A stretch of DNA of 64,000 nt. Origin: Roseibium sp. Its GTDB lineage: Bacteria; Pseudomonadota; Alphaproteobacteria; Rhizobiales; Stappiaceae. The DNA is taken from NCBI GenBank assembly GCA_017643215.1, contig JAEPNV010000002.1, positions 368,413 to 432,412 on the forward strand, in the 5' to 3' direction. The number at the start of each line of letters is the position of its first letter. The stretch's first letter is position 1. Below, in pieces: positions 7,875 to 14,787 of this stretch. The notes beneath the pieces are model-generated. The model saw only the letters and a list, made by a program, of their open reading frames with translations, had not been told where the DNA came from and did not search any database. The position numbers were made by a program, and so were the translations under genes.

Positions 7875-8142
7875 CTGTCGCTTTGTTTTGCGCGTCCATC
7901 AACGCATCTAATAATTCGACATACAAATACTCCGCAAACGCAGCCTCATTGAATTCTACAATGGCATCAGGCGGGGGCACTTTAACTGAGACCCTTACCG
8001 AACATGCGTCGCTGTCGAAATCGAGTATGACTTGTGGCGGCTTTTGTTCGATAACATTGGCAAGGGCCGTTTGTGTCGCCTTGAGCAACCGGTCAATCCC
8101 ATCAGCATCGTACCGCAGCTGGTCCGCCTTGGGCTTGGTCAT
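7864..8142 (-). CDS. Hypothetical phage protein
   Basis: I place the start at 8142 (MTKPKADQLRYDADGIDRLL, 92 residues), with AGAGG about 10 bases upstream; an upstream in-frame ATG at 8190 gives 16 more, strongly basic residues and cannot be excluded. The middle has beta-like VILDFDSDACSVRVSVKVPP and the end is helical and acidic. No family recognised. Downstream it overlaps the 7608-7874 gene. Confidence 0.55.
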   Translation of the reverse strand: MTKPKADQLRYDADGIDRLLKATQTALANVIEQKPPQVILDFDSDACSVRVSVKVPPPDAIVEFNEAAFAEYLYVELLDALMDAQNKATGDE

Positions 8143-8208
8143 TGGGTTGGTGCCTCTTTCATTTCTTTCCATCATCATTTTCCAACGCATACCGCCGGAA
8201 TGTCCACT

Positions 8209-8355
8209 TCACTTTGAGCCGCGATCCAGCTTTTTGGCCATCGGTGTAAGGAGCGGGCTCAATTTGAACCAGCGCGGGTATTGCGCAACACGGCGCTTTG
8301 CGGCTTCCGAGATTTCGAAGCGAGTACATTCAACGATATCTCCGGGTTCAAACAT
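8209..8355 (-). CDS. Very small hypothetical phage protein (48 residues)
   Basis: ATG at 8355 has a perfect AGGAGG four bases upstream, the best ribosome site in this region. The product begins MFEPGDIVECTRFEISEAAK and ends KKLDRGSK, with stop TGA at 8209-8211. The opening FEPGDIVEC suggests a small SH3-like beta barrel, but that is a guess from eight residues. Function unknown. The strong ribosome site and fit between neighbours support it as real. Confidence 0.6.
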   Translation of the reverse strand: MFEPGDIVECTRFEISEAAKRRVAQYPRWFKLSPLLTPMAKKLDRGSK

Positions 8356-8372
8356 GGGGCCTCCTAACGGTC

Positions 8373-8549
8373 CTACTTCATCTCGGTGTCGAGTGTATCT
8401 TTAGACGGCACACCGGCCTTGTCGGCCTTGAGGCTCAGGATCTCATCACGGGAGGCGAGGTGACGGACCAGACCGGCCGTGATCAAACCGGCCCGATATA
8501 GCTCCAGCGTCCGTTCGTGTGTCACCCGCCTTTGAGATTTGGGAAACAA
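8373..8549 (-). CDS. Very small hypothetical phage protein with TTG start (58 residues)
   Basis: Frame of 58 residues, reading (M/L)FPKSQRRVTHERTLELYR, then AGLITAGLVRHLASRDEILS, ending DTLDTEMK; stop TAG at 8373-8375. The start would be TTG 8549 with AAGGAAGG upstream. Composition is protein-like: helical, Arg- and Leu-rich, with a possible helix-turn-helix-like pattern. It fills the gap between two other genes. No ATG start exists, so confidence is limited. Confidence 0.4.
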   Translation of the reverse strand: MFPKSQRRVTHERTLELYRAGLITAGLVRHLASRDEILSLKADKAGVPSKDTLDTEMK

Positions 8550-8569
8550 TCGGGCCTTCCTTTCGACGT

Positions 8570-8767
8570 TTAGAGGCGCTCCGCCTGTTCGACGGTGAGG
8601 GATTGGTTTGTGATGTGATTAATGCGCTCAATCACAACACGTTCAATCGTGTCCCAATGCGGCCCGCGCTCGACGTATTCATGAATATCGGCTAGCTCAT
8701 CAAGAATGTGCCGAATGTCGATAGTGCCATTATCGGTTCGGTAATAAATCGTCGCCTTCCAACGCAT
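8570..8767 (-). CDS. Hypothetical phage protein
   Basis: 65 residues, MRWKATIYYRTDNGTIDIRH, then helical LDELADIHEYVERGPHWDTI and ERVVIERINHI. The start has GGAGAAGGAG a few bases upstream, a strong ribosome site. The opening beta strand (KATIYYRTDNG) with an acidic helix is seen in several small phage proteins of unknown role. The 124 bases upstream of it (8768-8891) hold no gene I can support. Confidence 0.6.
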   Translation of the reverse strand: MRWKATIYYRTDNGTIDIRHILDELADIHEYVERGPHWDTIERVVIERINHITNQSLTVEQAERL

Positions 8768-8891
8768 TGCGGACTCCTTCTCCAGTTAGGTGCCGGGCTT
8801 CCACCGGCTGCGATGGGTCCAACACTTAGTGTCCGTGACTGTCTCTCTGCGGCTATTTCAACCGGCCGCGCGGGTCTGCCACCAGGGCAGA

Positions 8892-9170
8892 TCAGGTTGT
8901 TTCTTTAACGCGCCAACTGGCATCGACAGGAATCACATACCCGTCAAAACATCCGGCTTCCGGCTCTCCTGAAAACCACTCGATTTTGCGGGGCTCGCCG
9001 TCTTGGTCGAAGAACATGATCTCTGTTTTGAACGGCGCCCAATTCACGACCATGTCGTGCCACTCGGCACCGATCCTCGCTATTGCTTCCGGCGTGATTG
9101 GCTCGTCATTCTGGAAATGCGGGAACGCGGCGCGTAAAGCCGCTTCAATTTCCTCTATGCGTTTCATCAT
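8892..9170 (-). CDS. Hypothetical phage protein
   Basis: 92 residues. An N-terminal helical part (RIEEIEAALRAAFPHFQNDE) is followed by a Trp- and Phe-rich part (FKTEIMFFDQDGEPRKIEWF). No family recognised. Single upstream neighbour 20 bases away on the same strand. Confidence 0.55.
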   Translation of the reverse strand: MMKRIEEIEAALRAAFPHFQNDEPITPEAIARIGAEWHDMVVNWAPFKTEIMFFDQDGEPRKIEWFSGEPEAGCFDGYVIPVDASWRVKETT

Positions 9171-9189
9171 GGTGTTGGGATTACCTTTG

Positions 9190-9555
9190 TCACTCGCCCC
9201 AATAGGTTCCAGCCTCGATTTCTAGGCGGTCATCCTCGCGTTTCCGGCATGCCCCGCAGACCTGATAGACGGGTCCGCACATCCCTTCTTCGGGATCCCG
9301 CCGCGGAGCGATGTCGGTCGCCTCTTCCTTGCACCAATCGCAAAAGCCGGTGGATGCTTCGGGCGATCGCATGTAAGCCCTGTGCTCATCCAAACACTCC
9401 TGGCACATGTCGATCATTTCGCAGCCCATGGAGTCCGTTTCGCCCTGGATGCGAGCAACAGCCGGGCGGTCTGGGTGTTCGTCGCATGTCTGCCCTTCCG
9501 GGACTTCGTGCCCGCGTCCAGGGAGGGTGCTGATTGGTCCAGTTGCATCTGCCAT
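9190..9555 (-). CDS. Small phage protein with several Cys pairs, likely zinc-binding
   Basis: 121 residues from ATG 9555, which has GGAGG four bases upstream; an earlier ATG at 9570 adds five residues. Cysteines occur in sets: C-x2-H near the start (CDEHP), C-x5-C-x2-C in the middle (CEMIDMCQEC), C-x2-C (CDWCKEE), and CGPVYQVCGACRKRE near the end. This spacing suggests one or two treble-clef or ribbon zinc sites. Function unknown; small zinc proteins of this type are frequent in phage accessory operons. Confidence 0.6.
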   Translation of the reverse strand: MADATGPISTLPGRGHEVPEGQTCDEHPDRPAVARIQGETDSMGCEMIDMCQECLDEHRAYMRSPEASTGFCDWCKEEATDIAPRRDPEEGMCGPVYQVCGACRKREDDRLEIEAGTYWGE

Positions 9556-9566
9556 AAGGCCTCCAT

Positions 9567-9920
9567 TCACTGGTTCTGCGCCTGAGCGAAAGCGTCGTCG
9601 ATCGACTGTTGGAGAACGGGATCGGCTGCATTGCTCATTCGGGCGCGGTTCCCATAAAGGCAGACAATGCGACGAAGACGCTCGACCTCAGCTTCGGCTT
9701 TCAGGGCGCGATTGAGTTGGTTCTCGGCGATGCGCATGTTTTCCTGCGCCTCGTCTTTCCATGAGACCCGCCACAAAGGCGAACTGCAGTTCGGGCACTT
9801 GTCGCCCGGCTGATCTCTCGCGGTGACCGTCCCGTCCAACGCGTTCAAGTTGCTTTGAATGAGCCGGAAATCGCATTTTGGGCATTTCCACACCCCTGGA
9901 ACGTAAGCGCTCTCGGTCAT
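9567..9920 (-). CDS. Zinc-ribbon phage protein with coiled-coil C-terminus
   Basis: 117 residues. Two CxxC knuckles, CPKC at residues 13-16 and CPNC at about 42-45, form a probable zinc ribbon. A long helix follows (EAQENMRIAENQLNRALKAE to VERLRRIV), likely a coiled coil. No family named. Stop and start overlap or abut those of both neighbours. Confidence 0.6.
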   Translation of the reverse strand: MTESAYVPGVWKCPKCDFRLIQSNLNALDGTVTARDQPGDKCPNCSSPLWRVSWKDEAQENMRIAENQLNRALKAEAEVERLRRIVCLYGNRARMSNAADPVLQQSIDDAFAQAQNQ

Positions 9921-10180
9921 GGGTTTTCAGGTTCCGCTTTTGCTGTTTCAGATGCGGCGATAGCTATGAGGCGCTTGGCGCCGACTTCGCGCCAGTTGTC
10001 TCCATGCTCCAGGACAAGTCCAATGCACCAATGCAGGGCATGGGCCTGTTCGTCTTCCGCCTTTTGGGGGATCTCGTGACCTTCGAGGCGCAAGGCTTCT
10101 GCGATGCCAGCGGAATCCCAGAGCATTATGCTCAACGCGTCGCGCAGGGCAGGGGTCAGCTCTGTCGGGTATATGCGCAT
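9917..10180 (-). CDS. Hypothetical phage protein
   Basis: 87 residues beginning MRIYPTELTPALRDALSIML. Predicted helical throughout (IAEALRLEGHEIPQKAEDEQ, IGLVLEHGDNWREVGAKRLI). It overlaps the zinc-ribbon gene by 4 bases, so translation is likely coupled. No family recognised. Confidence 0.6.
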   Translation of the reverse strand: MRIYPTELTPALRDALSIMLWDSAGIAEALRLEGHEIPQKAEDEQAHALHWCIGLVLEHGDNWREVGAKRLIAIAASETAKAEPENP

Positions 10181-10205
10181 GGCGCCTTTCCTTTCCGTTG
10201 CAGGA

Positions 10206-10457
10206 TCAATTGATTCCTCCCGCCCGTTCGATCGCCTGGGCCTTCATTCGTTTCCAGATCCAGTGATCCAGTCGGCGTCCGCAGGGACTGTCTCCATGCC
10301 GCCGGCGGAGTCGACGGCGTTTCAGCTTCAAAGACCGGTCGACCAGCCTCCAATGCTCGGCACAGATCCATTCCAGGCCCGGCCGTAAGGGATCGTTCTT
10401 GCGATCACCCCGGGTGCGCCGGCAAAACGGAACAAGGCAGGGAAGGCGGGTCACCAT
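10206..10457 (-). CDS. Small phage protein with C-x4-C / C-x2-H motif
   Basis: 83 residues from ATG 10457, two bases after the stop of the Gp88-like gene and with a GAGG site upstream. It begins MVTRLPCLVPFCRRTRGDRK, then LEWICAEHWRLVDRSLKLKR. The pattern C-x4-C-x18-C-x2-H looks like a zinc site, followed by a strongly basic stretch (KLKRRRLRRRH) that could bind nucleic acid. A longer same-frame ORF to 10550 reads back into the Gp88-like gene and is not used. Confidence 0.55.
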   Translation of the reverse strand: MVTRLPCLVPFCRRTRGDRKNDPLRPGLEWICAEHWRLVDRSLKLKRRRLRRRHGDSPCGRRLDHWIWKRMKAQAIERAGGIN

Positions 10458-10459
10458 CG

Positions 10460-11206
10460 TCAATGCCTCAAAAACGCGATGTTTTTCGTGGAATGCCAGC
10501 ACAGGCCGCAGGTGGCACACGCCGCCGTCTTGCCGGTCTGTTCCGGACACACGATAGACGTCCGGTGCGCCTGGTCAGGCATGTCGACCACCTCGGAAGC
10601 AAGCGTTTGCATTTCATCGAGGTCGGTCCCTGAAAAGCGCACATACCAGCGGTCCGGGAACGCCCGGCGGACGGCCGCGATCTCCTTGGTGATCGGATCC
10701 TCGGGATCGATCCGGGCCGTGAAACCGAAGACGTGCAGCTGCGGCAGCATCTCCAACATCAGGTGCCAGCGGCGCACATAGTTCACGCTGTAGAAATCCC
10801 CGAGCACATGGAGACGGACCACGAAGCCGCCGGGATGCTTCTCGGCGAGATCTCTGAGCTCCAGTTCAAGGAAGAGCTCCAGGTCCGGGCCGTGGCGCCA
10901 GCGCTGCGCCTGATGCATGTTGTTGCCGTAGCATGCCCGCCAGAGGGCACAGTCCCGTGGGCAGGTCTTCCGCTCTTCCAAGGTCAGCGTATAGATCGGG
11001 AATCCCTTCCAGCGGCCCTTGGTGACCTTCTTGCCGATCTTCGGGTTGTGATGGCCGGATTTCAGGATGTTGCCGACATCGTCGGGGTCCTTCACCGTGG
11101 AGGGAAAGACCGTCCGGCCGTCCTTGACGGCGGCATGATCGATCGGCGGCTGATAGGTCCGGCCACCCTTGCCACCTTTGCCGGGATGACGGACATGCTT
11201 GTTCAT
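10460..11206 (-). CDS. Phage Gp88-like protein with two cysteine clusters
   Basis: 248 residues from ATG 11206 (MNKHVRHPGKGGKGGRTYQP); it overlaps the methyltransferase stop by 4 bases. Cys residues sit in two groups: C82, C86, C92 (CPRDCALWRAC) and C220, C230, C233, C236 (CPEQTGKTAACATCGLCW). Between them lie VRLHVLGDFYSVNYVRRWHL and VFGFTARIDPEDP, conserved-looking strand-loop stretches. It resembles phage 'gene product 88' proteins, whose function is not known to me. Clusters like these could bind zinc or an iron-sulfur centre. The longer frame to 11413 is out of keeping with the gene overlap pattern. Confidence 0.65.
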   Translation of the reverse strand: MNKHVRHPGKGGKGGRTYQPPIDHAAVKDGRTVFPSTVKDPDDVGNILKSGHHNPKIGKKVTKGRWKGFPIYTLTLEERKTCPRDCALWRACYGNNMHQAQRWRHGPDLELFLELELRDLAEKHPGGFVVRLHVLGDFYSVNYVRRWHLMLEMLPQLHVFGFTARIDPEDPITKEIAAVRRAFPDRWYVRFSGTDLDEMQTLASEVVDMPDQAHRTSIVCPEQTGKTAACATCGLCWHSTKNIAFLRH

Positions 11207-13158
11207 GCCGGCGTCTCCACCGACAGGGCGATTGTCAGCGGTTGGACCCAGATCGGATCGGCCGACAACATGAAGCTTTCCCCGGCCCATGCCAGGAGAA
11301 GCGTCCGGCCCATGACCCCGGCGATCGATCGAGCGGCTGCCGGCGGGACGGCATTTCCGATCCGCTCGCGCCACGCGGAGTCGGATTCGCCGTGCATTTC
11401 GAACTGATCCCATTCCTCGAGATCGAACAGCGACTGCAGGGCGGCGAGTTCCAGTGTGGTAAATGGCCGGTGCCAGGTGCCATCAAGCGCCGTGATATGC
11501 GCGACCAGCCGCTCGTCCTGTTCCGGTAAATCAATTTCTTGCGCCTCAAATGAGGTCGAAAAAATGAACCGGGGGTCCGAGACCGACCATGCACCACGGT
11601 CATATTTCGCATAGCCGGGAACCGAGTAGCTGGCGCTGTCCCAACTGACGACACCGTAGTGGCTCTGGGTTTTGTAGGTCGCCTTGCCGCCCTGGAAGGT
11701 CCTCGGATCGGCGACCGCGAAGGCGCCTTGTCCGGTGGTGCTGCCGCCGATGACGGTCCCGGCCGCTTCATCAAAGGCTGTCACCCGATACTTGCCGCCA
11801 CCTTCGAATGAGCCGGAAGCCCGGGGATCGGCGACGGACAATCCCCCACCTTGCACCTGATGCGCGCCGGTGACAGTCTTTGCCATTTCATCCCAATCAA
11901 CAATGTGGAACTTGTTCTGATGGGATCTCGCGCCGTAACCGGTCCTGGGATCGGCGACCGCATAGCTGCCCTGACCAGGCGATTTCACGTTGATGACAGC
12001 ACCTGATGTGTCGGCCCAAGCCCTGACACCATATTGCTGGTATTCGCCGGCACCGCTTGGGGCCCTGGGATCGGCGACGGAGAATGCCCCGGTTGTCGCC
12101 GTGCTGCGGCCGGTGACCGTTCCCGAAATATCGCTCCAGTTCCGGACTCCGAGGACCGATTTCTGCCACGTGGCATCAATGGGGCGCGGATCCGCGATAT
12201 TGAACCGGCCGTTGGTCGCCTCGGCCGAGGCTGTCACGGTGCCGGAATACTGATCCCACCCCAAGACACCAAGGATTCCGTCCCGCCAGTCCGATTGCGG
12301 CACGATCCCGTAGTCTTCCAGAAATCCGTCTTTGACCTTGAGCTTGTTCAGGCTGCGCCAGTCAGAACCGGCCTCGACAAATGCGAGGCGAACCCATGTC
12401 TTCCATTGCAGGCGGGGCAGGCGGTGCATGCCTTCTGTCAGCACGCCCGGGACCGGCAGCTTTTCCAGGATCTCACCAACACCCTTGAGCCGGCGTTTCG
12501 GCGGTTCATAGAGGAAGGGCGGCACCTTCTCGCGGTGACGGGCGACCAGCAGGAATCGTTTCCGGCTTTGGGCCAGCCCGCCGAGTTCGCCGCAGTCATG
12601 TGTGGTTTCGGCAAACGCATAGCCGTAGTGGGCAAGGATCGCCTCGATCTTGTCGAGGAGCGGCCGGCCGCGATTGGCAATGCGCGGAACGTTCTCGAAA
12701 AGCAAGAACTCGACGGGATCATCCTTGAAGGCTTCCATGGCCAGCCAGACAGCGCGCAGCGTCAGCTCATTCAGTGCCTGGTATTTCAGGTGGCGGGAGG
12801 CCTTTTCGGAAAGGAGCCCGGAGAAGCCCTTGCAGGGCGCCGAGATGAACCAGATATGCGGGCGTTCGAAGCCCATGGCGCGGTGGATGTCGGCGGGTGT
12901 GGCCTCTCGCCATCCGGCAGGCGGTTTCCTGCCATGAAACGCCACGTACTGTTCGAAGCTCATCAGGTCGAGAAGGGTGCCCTTGCATCCCGCGAAGCGC
13001 TCGAAATCCGCAATTCCGGCCGGGTCGACGTCGATCCCGCCAATGTTGCGGAACCGGGCGGTCAAGTTGCCGACACGGGCCGATCCCTGGCGAAAGCCGA
13101 GCGCACCGAATCCTGATCCGCAACACAGATGGCCGACACGGATTTCCTTCTCGATCAT
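11203..13158 (-). CDS. DNA cytosine-5 methyltransferase with six tandem repeats in the target-recognition region
   Basis: 651 residues from ATG 13158. C5-MTase motifs are present: motif I CCGSGFGALGFRQG (13-26), motif IV with catalytic Cys109 (SAPCKGFSG), motif VI FENVPR (154-159), motif VIII QSRKRF (197-202), and motifs IX-X near RIGNAVPPAAARSIAG (599-614). Ordinary family members have about 300-450 residues. Here residues 295-530 are six repeats of about 40 residues, each ending in [IV]-[AS]-D-P-R, with a (W/F)(D/S/A)..SGTVTG core. They occupy the region between motifs VIII and IX that holds the target-recognition domain. The start overlaps the stop of the upstream nuclease-like gene (ATGA). 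It should methylate phage or host DNA at C; the specificity is unknown. Confidence 0.9.
   Translation of the reverse strand: MIEKEIRVGHLCCGSGFGALGFRQGSARVGNLTARFRNIGGIDVDPAGIADFERFAGCKGTLLDLMSFEQYVAFHGRKPPAGWREATPADIHRAMGFERPHIWFISAPCKGFSGLLSEKASRHLKYQALNELTLRAVWLAMEAFKDDPVEFLLFENVPRIANRGRPLLDKIEAILAHYGYAFAETTHDCGELGGLAQSRKRFLLVARHREKVPPFLYEPPKRRLKGVGEILEKLPVPGVLTEGMHRLPRLQWKTWVRLAFVEAGSDWRSLNKLKVKDGFLEDYGIVPQSDWRDGILGVLGWDQYSGTVTASAEATNGRFNIADPRPIDATWQKSVLGVRNWSDISGTVTGRSTATTGAFSVADPRAPSGAGEYQQYGVRAWADTSGAVINVKSPGQGSYAVADPRTGYGARSHQNKFHIVDWDEMAKTVTGAHQVQGGGLSVADPRASGSFEGGGKYRVTAFDEAAGTVIGGSTTGQGAFAVADPRTFQGGKATYKTQSHYGVVSWDSASYSVPGYAKYDRGAWSVSDPRFIFSTSFEAQEIDLPEQDERLVAHITALDGTWHRPFTTLELAALQSLFDLEEWDQFEMHGESDSAWRERIGNAVPPAAARSIAGVMGRTLLLAWAGESFMLSADPIWVQPLTIALSVETPA
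11569..12276 (-). repeat. Six tandem ~40-codon repeats inside the methyltransferase gene
   Basis: Repeat units start near residues 295, 334, 375, 416, 456 and 500 of the protein and end in IADPR, VADPR (four times) and VSDPR. The consensus is V-x2-W-(D/S)-x2-S-G-T-V-T-G, a Gly/Ser/Thr stretch, then G-(A/S)-(F/Y/W)-(S/A)-V-A-D-P-R. Units have diverged from one another in sequence, so they are old duplications rather than recent slippage. Confidence 0.88.
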
Positions 13159-13988
13159 GCTTTGGAGTCCTTCTTGTCGAACATGTTGGATTGTCGGGCC
13201 GGATCCGGCGCCTTCCATTCCTCGTAGTCGGCGGCGATCTGGTCGTAGTTGACGGGGTGCTGAGCCTTGAAGTCGGGAATACCGGCGCCGGCCACCCAGC
13301 CGCCGTTGCCGTCCTTGATCAGCCAAGCCAAATAAGGGTCGATCCAGCGCTGGATCGATATTTTGAAATGCTTGAAGTCCTGGCGTGTGACGAAGCCGCG
13401 CTTTTCCAAGGTCACCGCGATCTTGATCGCCTTGATCTTCCAGTCCGTGAGCGCGACGGGCGATTTATCTCCGGCGACAACATCCGGGATGTAGTCGGGA
13501 AGCCGGATGCGTCTTTCCGGACAACGCTCAAACCAACTTTCTGTCCCGTAGCGGGTTTCGCCCGGCAGCCTTGGCCCGAACGGTCTGCGGTGGCTTCCAC
13601 ATTTCAGTTTAACCAGTTCGCGAGCGCCGCCGAACCATTGGACCCGCCCCTCAGAATCATACTTCAAGTCGTCTTCCATTCGGATCACGGTGATCCCAAG
13701 CGCAGCGCAGATAGGAGACAGTTTCAGCGGTGCCCTTGAGGGAACCAAAACGGCGCGGCAATCCGGTTGGGGCCCGGTACTGAGTGCCCAGGTCCGGTCT
13801 TCCATCGCTTGGATGATGACATCAGGATTGAGCCTGAGCTTTGCCTCGATCCCGATCTGGAACCCATCGCCACCCCGGGACAACAGGATGTCGAAGCCAC
13901 CGGTTTCCGGATAGGCGGTCCAGCCTTCCGGAATGCACTGCAGGAAAGACGCGCAGAGCCCCGTTTCCTTCGCGAAACCGTGGGTCAT
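13155..13988 (-). CDS. Uncharacterised protein with PD-(D/E)XK nuclease-like core, coupled to the methyltransferase
   Basis: 277 residues from ATG 13988. Residues about 24-62 read TAYPETGGFDILLS and then FQIGIEAKLRLNPDVIIQA, giving D33-x14-E48-x-K50 with Q60 in the next helix. That spacing matches PD-(D/E)XK nucleases. A following strand and helix (RAVLVPSRAPLKLSPICAAL) fit the same fold. The C-terminal third (WKIKAIKIAVTLEKRGFVTR) looks like a winged helix, a likely DNA-binding part. Its stop overlaps the start of the methyltransferase (ATGA). Together they could be a restriction-modification or self-protection pair, which is inference. No named family recognised. Confidence 0.6.
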   Translation of the reverse strand: MTHGFAKETGLCASFLQCIPEGWTAYPETGGFDILLSRGGDGFQIGIEAKLRLNPDVIIQAMEDRTWALSTGPQPDCRAVLVPSRAPLKLSPICAALGITVIRMEDDLKYDSEGRVQWFGGARELVKLKCGSHRRPFGPRLPGETRYGTESWFERCPERRIRLPDYIPDVVAGDKSPVALTDWKIKAIKIAVTLEKRGFVTRQDFKHFKISIQRWIDPYLAWLIKDGNGGWVAGAGIPDFKAQHPVNYDQIAADYEEWKAPDPARQSNMFDKKDSKA

Positions 13989-14329
13989 GCCGATCCCTCC
14001 GATTTGGCCATCGTCAGGTCGGCCGTCGCCAATAGCGCGGCCACCGCCTGGCGGCGCTGTTTCTCGGCCCGCCGTTTCTGACCACCATTGGTTCGGGGAT
14101 TGTATAAGTTGCTCAACGATGCCAGCAGCTGCGACGCGGCCTTCGCATCGATCTCGGCAAGCTCCGCTGCCCACATTCCGAGCCCCATGATGACGAAGGA
14201 GGCGCCGGTGCACTTGAGCTCCTTTGTGGCTTTGTCGGTACAGTCCAGAAGGTGGCCGTGGACAATCAGCCTGACGGCCTTTTGGGTTTCCTCGTCCGGA
14301 TGATGGATCGGTTTTCGGGGATCGGTCAT
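13985..14329 (-). CDS. Hypothetical phage protein, helical
   Basis: 114 residues from ATG 14329, which has GGAGGG five bases upstream (a TTG at 14341 is a weaker alternative). Sequence starts MTDPRKPIHHPDEETQKAVR and has a central helix GASFVIMGLGMWAAELAEID, then a basic stretch GGQKRRAEKQRRQAVAALLA. No family recognised. It overlaps genes on both sides by 4 bases. Confidence 0.6.
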   Translation of the reverse strand: MTDPRKPIHHPDEETQKAVRLIVHGHLLDCTDKATKELKCTGASFVIMGLGMWAAELAEIDAKAASQLLASLSNLYNPRTNGGQKRRAEKQRRQAVAALLATADLTMAKSEGSA

Positions 14330-14787
14330 GAAACCCTCCAATTCCAGAAGCCCTGTTTTCCGGTGGCTGGTTCTGGCGGGACGAGCGGCTCGACATCCAG
14401 CATTGGCCAGCCCCAGTTGGAGTGCTGATCGCGGTCGCTATCGTTGACGGGTCCGCCGAACTTCTTGACGAGATCGCTTCCAAGGACCGGCAAACCAAGC
14501 CGAACGGTACAAACGACATGGGAGAGCGGAAGCCGGTCCGGATTGGCGAGCCAATAGTCCAAGTGCTTGATCGCACCCGGCATAAGCGCCATGGTCCATG
14601 GTTCGGGCCCCTTCAATTGGAGGAGAAGGTCAGCGATTTCTTCGCGTTTGGGTTTGCGGGCCGCGGCGTGGATCGCGATGCGTTCGCCGATCAGGGATTT
14701 AGGCGCATACCAGCCCCGGAATTCATAAGGTTTCACGCCGCAGGCGATCAGGCTTGCCCAGGGCTGCCAGACAGTGAGCGCTTTCAT
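14326..14787 (-). CDS. ASCH-domain protein
   Basis: 153 residues with the typical ASCH (PUA-like) opening MKALTVWQPWASLIACGVKP, then YEFRGWYAPKSLIGERIAIH and, near the end, VCTVRLGLPV and NWGWPMLDVEPLVPP. ASCH domains have a beta-barrel fold thought to bind RNA or modified nucleobases; some have amidohydrolase activity on N4-acetylcytidine. Phages often carry one. It overlaps both neighbours by 4 bases. The molecular role in this phage is unknown. Confidence 0.8.
   Translation of the reverse strand: MKALTVWQPWASLIACGVKPYEFRGWYAPKSLIGERIAIHAAARKPKREEIADLLLQLKGPEPWTMALMPGAIKHLDYWLANPDRLPLSHVVCTVRLGLPVLGSDLVKKFGGPVNDSDRDQHSNWGWPMLDVEPLVPPEPATGKQGFWNWRVS

Noticed and set aside
8768..8891. Reading frame without ATG over the gap between two phage genes
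   Set aside because: It has no start codon with a ribosome site and reads into the next gene in another frame.
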